DNA from: Leisingera daeponensis
Lineage (GTDB): Bacteria > Pseudomonadota > Alphaproteobacteria > Rhodobacterales > Rhodobacteraceae
DNA: 64,000 bases
Direction: 5' to 3'
Assembly (NCBI RefSeq): GCF_019801465.1
Contig: NZ_JAHVJA010000012.1
Location: forward strand, 1 to 64,000
Part shown: positions 1-7,740 of the stretch, piece by piece
How the letters are laid out: every line of letters starts with the position of its first letter
Numbering within the stretch: the first letter of the stretch is position 1
Program-made: the position numbers and the translations under genes
Notes under the pieces: model-generated
Database searches by the model: none
The model's input: only the letters and a program-made list of their open reading frames with translations
What the model was told of the DNA's origin: nothing

Positions 1-111
1 GTCGTTGACTACCTGCCTGATCTTGCGGAGCAGGTGCCGCGCGGGGATGCGCTCTTCCAGATCGACATAGCTGAAAAGCGATCCGCTTACTTCATCCGTC
101 CCGCGCATCAT
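1..111 (-). CDS. IS transposase, N-terminal fragment (cut by window edge)
   Basis: The 37 visible codons begin MMRGTDEVSGSLFSYVDLEE and continue with an RIPARH..RKIRQVV stretch. This is the recognisable N-terminus of IS1182/IS5-type DDE transposases; the catalytic domain lies outside the window. The two tandem ATGs at 109-111 and 106-108 are alternative starts. The 135 bases between this start and the next gene carry no gene and probably contain the terminal inverted repeat of the element, but with only one end visible the boundary cannot be fixed. The element lies just downstream of the KpsM/SH3 pair, so it may have separated that pair from former neighbours. Confidence 0.75.
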   Translation of the reverse strand, partial: MMRGTDEVSGSLFSYVDLEERIPARHLLRKIRQVVND

Positions 112-246
112 CACCCCCCGCCGAAGTTGTGCTGAGGGTGAATCATGTTCCTCAGACCGCGTCGAGAACCAACTTCTTCAGCAGCCTGTTAAGGGCGGAC
201 GGGTGAAACGTTCCCCCGTAAAAAGCCGGTTAAAAAGGCTCTGCCG

Positions 247-891
247 CTAGGGGATGAGCGAGCAACAGCCGGTCAGGACGTCCATTTTGCCGCCGGCGCG
301 TAGCTGCAGCATGTCGATCGTGATCCCGAAGGTCCGGTCCGACATGCCATCGGAGCAGTGCTGTGCTGTCAGAGTTCCAGACAGGCTTGCGGGCTCGGAG
401 TCGGGATACTTGCTGTGGCGAAGGTTCACGGCGTGGAAGCCGGCTTTTCCGCTGCGGCCTGATGCCGCCTCCCGCGCCGCGAGAGTAAAGCGGATATCCG
501 GATCATCCGGAGTGGTGAGATTTGGCGTTTCATCCAAAGTGAGGGACCAGAAGGGTTCCGTGCCAAAGCAATCCAGAGCCTGGTTTCGCTGCTGGTACCA
601 GTCCCCGACGGGGGTGCGGTCCAGAAATCGCGGTGCGGTCCAGCCTGACTGCTCGCGGCTGTTCACCAGGCCCCATTTGCCGCTGGTGTCGGGGCGGATC
701 ACTTCCACCCCGGTTTGATCCGGCGCCAGCGTGCCGATGATTTCAGCGTCGGCTTGCGGCGCGCTGCGGATATTGAGCATGTCGTCAGCCGCAACGCCGG
801 TGACGCTGTAAAGGGCCGGAAACTCCTGTGCCGCGGCGGGAATGGCTGCGGAAGACAGCCAGAGCAGAGCGGCAGCGAGGCACTGCTTCAT
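247..891 (-). CDS. Secreted SH3-domain protein
   Basis: A 214-residue protein starting MKQCLAAALLWL, with a signal peptide ending near AAA-QE (about residue 21). An SH3b-like module follows (about 25-85, with the typical MLNIRSAP..AEIIGTL pattern). The C-terminal half contains CFGTEPFWSLTL, a motif seen in small periplasmic COG3650-like proteins. The ATG at 889-891 overlaps the TGA of the upstream KpsM-like permease by four bases, so the two are probably translationally coupled. Bacterial SH3 modules often bind peptidoglycan. A periplasmic partner in envelope export is an inference; the exact role is unknown. A longer upstream start is possible but would lose the signal peptide. Confidence 0.75.
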   Translation of the reverse strand: MKQCLAAALLWLSSAAIPAAAQEFPALYSVTGVAADDMLNIRSAPQADAEIIGTLAPDQTGVEVIRPDTSGKWGLVNSREQSGWTAPRFLDRTPVGDWYQQRNQALDCFGTEPFWSLTLDETPNLTTPDDPDIRFTLAAREAASGRSGKAGFHAVNLRHSKYPDSEPASLSGTLTAQHCSDGMSDRTFGITIDMLQLRAGGKMDVLTGCCSLIP

Positions 892-1709
892 CGCCGCGCA
901 TTCCAGCTGAGCGAGGCATGGCGGCGGGTGTAGAACTCGCCCATCAGGCCGATCACGATCAGAACCAGAGCCACCCATGCGGCGTACTCCCAGGAGCTGA
1001 AATGCGGATTGTAGTTGATAAAGACAAACCCGCGCGACTGATCGATGCAGTGAAACAGCGGGTTCCAGTCGAACATCGCCAGCATGAAACTGGGAAGCGT
1101 GTTGGCCAGGAACATTTTGCCCGAGGCGATCATGTTGGCGCGCTGGTAGATCATCGTCAGGATGCTGACAAAACTGGGTGCCCAGGGTTTCAGCACCAGA
1201 AACACCAGACCCACACCGACCCCGGTGACCCAGGCCAGCAGAACCATGCCGAAAGCCGGAATGGGTTCTTCGATGTGCACGGGCGTATAGGCGACGTGGT
1301 AAGCAAACAGGATGGTGAACAGCGACAGCACCTGAATGTAAAGCGCCCCGATCGCGGCAGACAGAATGGCCACCATCGTGTTCATCGGCGCGTGCTGCAT
1401 CATCGGGCTGCTGGGGCCTTCGGCGCCGGCTACCGCACTGACGGTTTTGGTGTGCACCATGAACAGGTAAACGCCGGACATCACATAGAGCAGGAAATCG
1501 CCGCGGATGGCGGAACCGCGCAGCCCCAGCAGCGAAAACATCACGTAGAAGGCGGCAACGAACAGAACTGTCTGCAGCAGATTCAGGCCGAGCGCGACAA
1601 AGGCGTTGTTATGCTTGGAGCGGACGCTGCGCACGACGGAATGGAACACGACCTCGGTGAGGGTGAAGAAACCTGACATCCACGAAGGCCGGGTGCGCTG
1701 CTGAAACAT
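888..1709 (-). CDS. ABC-2 type polysaccharide export permease, KpsM-like
   Basis: A 273-residue membrane protein, close to the roughly 260 residues usual for KpsM. Hydrophobic segments lie at about 40-60, 65-85, 115-135, 145-170, 175-200 and 245-262, and the C-terminus is FNP/DWNPLFHCIDQSRGF-like, a hallmark of capsule and O-antigen ABC-2 permeases. It should form the inner-membrane channel of an ATP-driven capsule or polysaccharide exporter. The KpsT ATPase and KpsE/KpsD partners are not in the window; the gene reads toward the IS element at the left edge. The start MFQQRTRPSW was chosen because longer upstream reading has no membrane-protein character and runs antisense to cysQ. Confidence 0.82.
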   Translation of the reverse strand: MFQQRTRPSWMSGFFTLTEVVFHSVVRSVRSKHNNAFVALGLNLLQTVLFVAAFYVMFSLLGLRGSAIRGDFLLYVMSGVYLFMVHTKTVSAVAGAEGPSSPMMQHAPMNTMVAILSAAIGALYIQVLSLFTILFAYHVAYTPVHIEEPIPAFGMVLLAWVTGVGVGLVFLVLKPWAPSFVSILTMIYQRANMIASGKMFLANTLPSFMLAMFDWNPLFHCIDQSRGFVFINYNPHFSSWEYAAWVALVLIVIGLMGEFYTRRHASLSWNARR

Positions 1710-1820
1710 GAACCTGCGTTCTCTGCTCGAATGTGATGCGGCTGCTTGCCGTTCTGCTGTCTGCGCATCATAAGGGGCAACAGGCAAATTTTCAATTAAA
1801 CCCGTGTTGGGGAGAACCGC

Positions 1821-2618
1821 GTGACCTATGACGACCTGGTGCCCGTGATCCGCCGCCTGGCCATCGAAGCCGGTGCGAAGATCATGGAGATCTACAATTC
1901 CGACGATTTCGACGTGAAGGTGAAATCCGACGACAGCCCGGTGACCGCAGCGGATGAAGCCGCGGATGCGCTGATTTCGGCGGGCCTGCGGGCGGCGTTC
2001 CCTGACATGATGCTGGTCACCGAGGAGCAGGCGGCGTCGCACAAGGAACGCGGTGACACTTTCCTGATCGTTGATCCGCTGGACGGCACCAAGGAGTTCA
2101 TCCACCGCCGCGGCGATTTCACCGTCAACATCGCGCTTGTCGAAAAGGGCGTGCCGACCCGCGGCGTGGTTTATGCCCCGGCGCGTCAGCGGATGTTCTT
2201 CACGCTGGCCGATGGCAGCACGGTTGAGGAGACCGGCAGCTTCGATCCGGACACAATCGGCGAGACCCGCCCGATACGGGTGGCCGACAGCGACAATTCC
2301 GCGCTGATGGTGGTGGCCTCGAAATCGCATCGCGATCAGGCGACCGACGATTACATCGGCAAGTACAATGTAAAGGACAGCAAGAGCGCCGGCTCTTCGC
2401 TGAAATTCTGCCTGGTGGCGACCGGAGAGGCGGATCTCTACCCCCGGGTCGGCCGCACCATGGAGTGGGATACTGCGGCGGGCCACGCGGTTTTGGCCGG
2501 TGCCGGCGGCAAAGTGGTGCGTTTTGATGATCACGCACCGCTGAAATACGGCAAAGAGGGCTATGCGAACCCGTTCTTCATCGCCTATGCCCCGGCAGTG
2601 GAACTAAAGGAAGCCTGA
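1821..2618 (+). CDS. cysQ: 3'(2'),5'-bisphosphate nucleotidase (PAP phosphatase)
   Basis: A 265-residue enzyme of the inositol monophosphatase superfamily that hydrolyses 3'-phosphoadenosine 5'-phosphate to AMP. The metal sites are visible: EE at 68-69, DPLDGT at 85-90 and the WDTAAGH motif near residue 215. The KSDDSPVTAADEAAD segment is typical of CysQ. The start is GTG, preceded by GGGGAGAACC. The stop overlaps the kdsB start (TGATG), so both are one operon. PAP arises in sulfate assimilation and from sulfotransferases; a sulfotransferase gene lies at 9443 in the same direction, so a link to glycan sulfation is plausible but not shown. Confidence 0.9.
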   Translation: MTYDDLVPVIRRLAIEAGAKIMEIYNSDDFDVKVKSDDSPVTAADEAADALISAGLRAAFPDMMLVTEEQAASHKERGDTFLIVDPLDGTKEFIHRRGDFTVNIALVEKGVPTRGVVYAPARQRMFFTLADGSTVEETGSFDPDTIGETRPIRVADSDNSALMVVASKSHRDQATDDYIGKYNVKDSKSAGSSLKFCLVATGEADLYPRVGRTMEWDTAAGHAVLAGAGGKVVRFDDHAPLKYGKEGYANPFFIAYAPAVELKEA

Positions 2619-3418
2619 TGTCTGTCCTGATCGTCATCCCTGCCCGCTACGCCTCGACACGCTATCCCGGAAAACCGCTTGTGCCGCTGACTGGGGCCAC
2701 CGGCGAGAAACGCTCCCTGGCGGAGCGCTCCTGGCGGGCGGCCTGTTCTGTTCAGGGCGTTGACCGGGTGGTGGTGGCCACCGATGACGATCGTATCAAA
2801 CAGGCCGCTGAGGCGTTCGGCGCCGAGGTGGTAATGACTTCGGAGTCCTGTGCCAACGGCACCGAGCGCTGTGCGGAGGCGCATTCGGCGCTCGGCGGCG
2901 GTTATGAGATCGTGGTAAACCTGCAAGGCGATGCGCCGCTGACACCTCATTGGTTTGTCGAGGATTTGGTAGCAGGGCTGCGGGCCGCCCCTGGCATGGG
3001 GCTGGCTACACCGGTGCTGCGCTGCAATGGCGAAACCCTGAACAGCCTGCTTGCGGACCGTAAGGCGGGTCGGGTCGGCGGCACCACTGCGGTGTTTGCC
3101 GGCGACCACAGCGCGCTCTATTTCTCCAAAGAGGTGGTGCCTTATTGCGGGCGCACCTTCGGGGATGGCGAAAACACGCCGGTCTTTCACCACGTTGGCG
3201 TCTATGCCTACCGTCCGGATGCCTTGGCAGCGTATCCTGATTGGGATACAGGCCCGCTGGAGCAGCTGGAAGGGCTGGAGCAGCTGCGTTTCCTGGAGAA
3301 CGGACGCAAGGTGCTGTGTGTGGAGGTCGAGGCGCGGGGGCGTGAATTCTGGGAGCTGAACAACCCTGAAGATGTGCCGCGCCTGGAAGCCATGATGAAG
3401 AAGATGGGGCATGAGTGA
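2618..3418 (+). CDS. kdsB: 3-deoxy-manno-octulosonate cytidylyltransferase
   Basis: A 266-residue CMP-Kdo synthetase that activates Kdo with CTP for lipid A core or capsule assembly in the cytoplasm. The N-terminus SVLIVIPARYASTRYPGKPL (residues 2-21) is the signature nucleotide-binding loop, followed by VVVATDD and the NLQGDAPL motif for metal and nucleotide binding. Length is near the family norm of about 250. It overlaps cysQ by four bases. The other Kdo genes in this window are kdsD (14229) and a waaA-like gene (31063), so a role in LPS rather than only capsule is likely. The following 179 bases hold no gene. Confidence 0.93.
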   Translation: MSVLIVIPARYASTRYPGKPLVPLTGATGEKRSLAERSWRAACSVQGVDRVVVATDDDRIKQAAEAFGAEVVMTSESCANGTERCAEAHSALGGGYEIVVNLQGDAPLTPHWFVEDLVAGLRAAPGMGLATPVLRCNGETLNSLLADRKAGRVGGTTAVFAGDHSALYFSKEVVPYCGRTFGDGENTPVFHHVGVYAYRPDALAAYPDWDTGPLEQLEGLEQLRFLENGRKVLCVEVEARGREFWELNNPEDVPRLEAMMKKMGHE

Positions 3419-3597
3419 GTGAATTATGGTAATAAATAAAGTAACAGGAAGGCAGCCGCTGCAAAGCGGCAGCCAGAGGCGGCGGGCAGCTGCTTTACAA
3501 TTTGTTGGAACGAGCCGGGCATGATGCGCGCAAACCTTCCCGCGCGTGATGCGGGGCTGAGCCGCCAAGTCTGGAATTTGAGTATTGAGAGAACGCC

Positions 3598-4491
3598 ATG
3601 CGCAAAAAAGTAACTAAGGCAATTTTTCCGGTTGCGGGCCTGGGGACCCGGTTCCTGCCGGCAACGAAGTCCGTCCCGAAGGAAATCATGACTCTGGTCG
3701 ACCGGCCACTGGTGCAATACGCCATCGACGAGGCGCGGGCTGCCGGGATCAAGGAGTTCATTTTCGTCACCTCTCGCGGCAAGGGCGCACTGGAGGATTA
3801 TTTCGATCACTCGCCGGTTCTGGAGCAGGAGCTGCGCAAGAAGGGCAAGGACGACCTGCTGGAAATCCTGAAAAGCACCGACATGGAATCCGGTGCCATT
3901 GCCTATCTGCGCCAGCACAAGGCGCTGGGCCTGGGCCATGCGGTGTGGTGCGCCCGCCGCCTGATCGCCAATGAGCCCTTTGCGGTGATCCTGCCGGACG
4001 ATGTGATCGCGGCAGAGAAGCCCTGCTTGCAGCAGATGGTCGAGGCCTATGACGAAACCGGCGGCAATATGGTTGCCGCTATGGAGGTTCCGCCGGAGAA
4101 GACCTCTTCCTACGGTGTGCTCGACGTGAAAGAGGATATGGGCCGGGTGGTCGCCGCCAATGGCATGGTCGAAAAGCCGAAGATGGAAGACGCGCCGTCG
4201 AACCTCGCGGTGATCGGCCGCTATATCCTGGCGCCGTCGGTTCTGAAGAACCTGAACAAGATGAAGCAGGGCGCCGGCGGCGAGATCCAGCTGACCGATG
4301 CGATTGCCGAGGATATCGCCCAGGACGTGCCGGTTTACGGCTACCGCTTCAACGGACAGCGTTTCGATTGCGGCTCCAAGGCTGGCTTCCTGCAGGCGAC
4401 CGTTGCCTTTGCGCTCGCGCGCGATGAGTTGCGCGATGACCTGATGAGCTACATCACCGAGATCGCGCAGGTCGGCAAGGCCGCGCAGTAA
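3598..4491 (+). CDS. galU: UTP--glucose-1-phosphate uridylyltransferase
   Basis: A 297-residue nucleotidyltransferase forming UDP-glucose from UTP and glucose-1-phosphate. The N-terminus AIFPVAGLGTRFLPATKS followed by VPKE carries the GxGTRxLPxTK pyrophosphorylase signature, and the central FDCGSKAGFLQA segment is conserved. Full length for bacterial GalU. The downstream gene is galE, so together they supply UDP-glucose and UDP-galactose (or related sugars) to the glycosyltransferases that follow. A GC-rich hairpin sits between galU and galE and may lower, but not stop, read-through. Confidence 0.95.
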   Translation: MRKKVTKAIFPVAGLGTRFLPATKSVPKEIMTLVDRPLVQYAIDEARAAGIKEFIFVTSRGKGALEDYFDHSPVLEQELRKKGKDDLLEILKSTDMESGAIAYLRQHKALGLGHAVWCARRLIANEPFAVILPDDVIAAEKPCLQQMVEAYDETGGNMVAAMEVPPEKTSSYGVLDVKEDMGRVVAANGMVEKPKMEDAPSNLAVIGRYILAPSVLKNLNKMKQGAGGEIQLTDAIAEDIAQDVPVYGYRFNGQRFDCGSKAGFLQATVAFALARDELRDDLMSYITEIAQVGKAAQ

Positions 4492-4498
4492 CCACTCT

Positions 4499-4521
4499 GG
4501 CCGCCCTTCTTGGGGGCGGCC
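4499..4521 (+). terminator. Hairpin between galU and galE
   Basis: A perfect 8-bp stem (GGCCGCCC with GGGCGGCC, 7-nt loop) lies right after the galU stop and ends 18 bases before the galE start. No T-run follows, so it is more likely a weak attenuator or mRNA-stabilising structure than a full terminator. Confidence 0.4.
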
Positions 4522-4539
4522 CAGCATGGGGCAGAGACA

Positions 4540-5523
4540 GTGACCAATATCCTCGTGACCGGCGGAGCCGGATACATCGGCTCGCACGCCTGCAAGGCGC
4601 TGAAGGCGGCGGGCTATACCCCTGTAACCTATGACAACCTGGTGACCGGCTGGCAGGATGCGGTCAAGTTCGGCCCCTTCGAGAAGGGCGACCTGAACGA
4701 CCGCGCGCGGCTGGATGAGGTGTTTGCTAAATATCAGCCGGCAGCGGTGATGCATTTCGCGGCGCTGAGCCAGGTTGGCGAGGCAATGAGCGAACCGGGC
4801 CTCTACTGGGCCAACAACACCGGCGGGTCGCTCAATCTGATCGAGGCCGCGGTGGCGGCGGGCTGCCTGGACTTCGTGTTCTCCTCGACCTGCGCCACCT
4901 ATGGCGAGCATGACAATGTGGTGCTGGACGAAAACACGCCGCAGCTGCCGCTGAATGCCTATGGCGCATCCAAGCGCGCGGTGGAGGATATCCTCAAGGA
5001 TTTCGGCGCCGCGCATGGGCTGCGTTCGGTGATATTCCGCTATTTCAATGTGGCGGGCGCCGACCCCGAGGCGGAAGTGGGCGAGTTCCACCGTCCGGAA
5101 ACCCATCTGGTGCCACTGGTGCTGGATGCGATTGCGGGCAAGCGTGATGCGCTGACCATTTTCGGCACCGACTACGACACCCCGGACGGCACCTGCATCC
5201 GCGACTATGTGCATGTCTGCGACCTGGTGGACGCGCATGTGCTGGGCCTGCAATGGCTGGAAAACGGCAACGGAAGCCAGGTGTTCAACCTGGGCACCGG
5301 CAGCGGTTTTTCGGTGCGCGAGGTAATGGACAAGGCAGAAGCCGTGACCGGGCAGAAAGTGCCCTGCAACACCGGCCCGCGCCGGGCGGGCGACTGCACC
5401 AAGCTGGTGTCGGGATCGACCCGCGCGGTCACCGATCTGGGCTGGGAACCGCGCCGGTCCAGCCTGGAAACCATGATCGCAGACGCCTGGAAGTGGCACA
5501 AGACAGGCTACTACGAGCGCTGA
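4540..5523 (+). CDS. galE: UDP-glucose 4-epimerase
   Basis: A 327-residue extended short-chain dehydrogenase that interconverts UDP-glucose and UDP-galactose. The NAD-binding TGGAGYIGSH motif lies at the N-terminus, the SSTCATYGE segment holds the catalytic Ser/Thr, and NAYGASK provides the YxxxK pair. Length fits the family. The GTG start at 4540 was chosen because it places the Rossmann motif at once after the start; a TTG at 4510 would add ten residues that look like hairpin sequence. The next glycosyltransferase starts two bases after the stop. Confidence 0.93.
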   Translation: MTNILVTGGAGYIGSHACKALKAAGYTPVTYDNLVTGWQDAVKFGPFEKGDLNDRARLDEVFAKYQPAAVMHFAALSQVGEAMSEPGLYWANNTGGSLNLIEAAVAAGCLDFVFSSTCATYGEHDNVVLDENTPQLPLNAYGASKRAVEDILKDFGAAHGLRSVIFRYFNVAGADPEAEVGEFHRPETHLVPLVLDAIAGKRDALTIFGTDYDTPDGTCIRDYVHVCDLVDAHVLGLQWLENGNGSQVFNLGTGSGFSVREVMDKAEAVTGQKVPCNTGPRRAGDCTKLVSGSTRAVTDLGWEPRRSSLETMIADAWKWHKTGYYER

Positions 5524-5525
5524 CA

Positions 5526-6566
5526 ATGGCTAAACCCGCCGCGCCAGAACTGCCGCCGCTGGGCCTGACCGGGGCCTACCGGATGCGGTGGAAGCGGCGG
5601 CGGATGCTGTGGCGGGCCCTGCGCGCCCGCCGCCAAATGCAGAAAATTGCGGACCGCACCCTGCAAATCCCCAGAGGCGGCGTTCTGGTTTTTACTGTGC
5701 TGCGCAACGAGATCACCAGACTGCCCTATTTCATGGAGCATTACCGGCGGCTGGGTGCCTTGCATTTCCTGGTGGTGGATAATAGCAGCGATGACGGCAG
5801 TGCGGAATTCCTCGCGGTTCAGCCGGATGTTTCCCTCTGGTCTGCAACTGGCAGCTACCGGGATACGCGCTTCGGTCTGGACTGGCTGGGCTGGCTGCTG
5901 ATCCGCCATGGCCACGGCCGCTGGTGCCTTACAGTGGATGCCGATGAACTCCTGGTTTATTCCGGCATGGAGGCGCACGGACTCAATGATCTGACCGGCT
6001 TGCTGGAGCAGCAGGGGCGTGCGGGGTTTGGCGCGTTGATGCTGGACCTCTATCCCAAAGGTCCCTTGGGCGCCCAAGCCTACACACCGGGTGAGGACCC
6101 GGCAGAAGTGCTGCAATGGTTTGATGCAGGTCCTTACAGGGCGGTGCGTCAGCCGCCGAAGGGCAACCTTTGGGTGCAGGGCGGCGCCCGTGAAAGGGTG
6201 TTTTTCGAGGATCAGCGGGAATGCTCGCCGACGCTGAACAAGTTGCCGCTGGTGCGCTGGAACCGCCGTTATGCCTATGTCAATTCCACCCATTCGATGC
6301 TGCCGCGGCAAATGAATGCGCTTTATGACGGGCCGGGCGGCACTGCGCCTTCCGGGGTGCTGCTGCACAGCAAGTTTCTGCCCGAGATTGTTTCCAAATC
6401 GGCAACGGAAAAGCAGCGGCAACAGCATTTCCATACGCCGCAGCAGTTTACGGGCTATTATGACCGGATCACTGATGCTCCGGATATGTGGTATGCGGGG
6501 TCGGTGCGGTACCGCGGCCCGGACCAGCTGGCGGCGCTGGGGCTGATGACGCCGCTGGCCTGGTGA
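5526..6566 (+). CDS. Family 2-type glycosyltransferase (first of a pair)
   Basis: A 346-residue protein with a GT-A fold of the Glyco_tranf_2_4 type. After a basic N-terminus (RMRWKRRRMLWRALRARRQ) come FTVLRNEITRLPYFMEHY, VDNSSDDGSAEFL and TVDADELLVY, the last being the DxD-like metal and nucleotide-sugar site. No membrane segment is evident. It starts two bases after galE and ends before a paralogue at 6730; both share LPYF..YYRxLGxxHFLxVDN, LDxYPKG, GNLW(V/I)QGG and a C-terminal LLHxKFL. Acceptor and donor are unknown; UDP-glucose or UDP-galactose supplied by galU/galE are candidates. Confidence 0.85.
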   Translation: MAKPAAPELPPLGLTGAYRMRWKRRRMLWRALRARRQMQKIADRTLQIPRGGVLVFTVLRNEITRLPYFMEHYRRLGALHFLVVDNSSDDGSAEFLAVQPDVSLWSATGSYRDTRFGLDWLGWLLIRHGHGRWCLTVDADELLVYSGMEAHGLNDLTGLLEQQGRAGFGALMLDLYPKGPLGAQAYTPGEDPAEVLQWFDAGPYRAVRQPPKGNLWVQGGARERVFFEDQRECSPTLNKLPLVRWNRRYAYVNSTHSMLPRQMNALYDGPGGTAPSGVLLHSKFLPEIVSKSATEKQRQQHFHTPQQFTGYYDRITDAPDMWYAGSVRYRGPDQLAALGLMTPLAW

Positions 6567-6729
6567 CGTCTGGGCATGTTCTCCCGACTGTTGCAGCCGG
6601 GCCGTGCGCCGGCGTAACTGTTTCTAAATTCATTGTTAATAGACTGTGTGCGTGACATATTGCGCGGAAGCTAGCGCCCCGCCATGGGGGCGGGCAGGTG
6701 CGCTCCTTGGAAAATGGTTTGGAGTTGAC

Positions 6730-7740
6730 GTGGGGCTTTGGGATTCTTACCGGATGCGGTTGCGGCGCAAACGGCGGCTGGTCCGTGCTGTGCGCAAATC
6801 CGGTGAGCTGTCGCCTGTGCAGGACAATACAAAGGCAATCCGGCCCGGGGATATCCTGCTGGTCTCCACCATGCGCAATGAGCAGATCAGACTGCCCTAT
6901 TTTCTGCAATACTACCGCGGTTTAGGAGTCAATCATTTCCTCTTCGTGGACAATGGTTCCACCGACGGCACCGCGGATTACCTGCGCGGGATGGAAGATG
7001 TGTCGCTGTGGCACACAACTGCCAGCTACAAGCGGTCAGGTTTCGGTATCGACTGGATGAACTATCTCAAGCGCAGATACGCGCATGAGCATTGGGTTCT
7101 GGTGGTCGACCCGGATGAGTTCTTCATCTACCCGTTCTGCGACACAAGGCCGATCCGGGCGCTGACCGACTGGCTGGACAACTCCGCGATCCGCAGCTTT
7201 TCGGCGATGCTGCTGGATGTCTATCCCAAGGGCCGGATCGGCGAGGTGCCGTATCAGGCCGGGCAGAACCCGTTGGAAATCGCCCATTGGTTCGACAGCG
7301 GCAACTACACCATCAGCCGAAACCCGGAATACGGCAACCTGTGGATCCAGGGCGGGCCCCGGGCACGGGTGTTCTTTGCCGATCAGCCCAGGAAGGCACC
7401 GGCGCTGAACAAGATCCCGCTGGTCAAATGGAACCGCCGCTACGCCTTTGCCAGCTCCACCCACGCGCTGCTGCCGCGCGGGCTGAATCAGGTCTATGAG
7501 ACCGATGGCGGCGAAAAGGCCAGCGGCGCGCTGCTGCATACCAAGTTCCTGGATACTTTCACCGCCAAGGCGGAGGAGGAGCTGGTACGCGGCCAGCATT
7601 ACGGCGGATCAGCGGAATACAAGGCCTATGCCGCCAGGCTGGCGGAGCAGCCGGAACTGTGGTGCAAGTGGAGCGAGAAATACATCAACTGGCGCCAGCT
7701 CGAGATCCTGGGGCTGATGTCCAAGGGGAATTGGGCATGA
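6730..7740 (+). CDS. Family 2-type glycosyltransferase (second of a pair)
   Basis: A 336-residue paralogue of the preceding enzyme, collinear over its full length. The metal/nucleotide-sugar motif reads VVDPDEFFIYP, and VDNGSTDGTADYL precedes it. The GTG at 6730 is chosen because GGAG lies five bases upstream; an in-frame GTG at 6646 would add 28 residues without a ribosome site and unlike the paralogue. The stop overlaps the start of the GT14/DUF5928 gene (ATGA), so translation of the two is coupled. The pair looks like a tandem duplication with later divergence, which suggests two related sugar-transfer steps. Confidence 0.84.
   Translation: MGLWDSYRMRLRRKRRLVRAVRKSGELSPVQDNTKAIRPGDILLVSTMRNEQIRLPYFLQYYRGLGVNHFLFVDNGSTDGTADYLRGMEDVSLWHTTASYKRSGFGIDWMNYLKRRYAHEHWVLVVDPDEFFIYPFCDTRPIRALTDWLDNSAIRSFSAMLLDVYPKGRIGEVPYQAGQNPLEIAHWFDSGNYTISRNPEYGNLWIQGGPRARVFFADQPRKAPALNKIPLVKWNRRYAFASSTHALLPRGLNQVYETDGGEKASGALLHTKFLDTFTAKAEEELVRGQHYGGSAEYKAYAARLAEQPELWCKWSEKYINWRQLEILGLMSKGNWA

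Noticed and set aside
888-2534. Open frame extending the KpsM-like gene to 548 residues
   Set aside because: The added N-terminal part runs antisense to cysQ, has no membrane or domain pattern and is an artefact of GC-rich codons.
3424-5526. 700-residue minus-strand open frame opposite galU and galE
   Set aside because: His/Arg/Gln-rich composition typical of antisense frames; no ribosome site; both opposite genes are clear.
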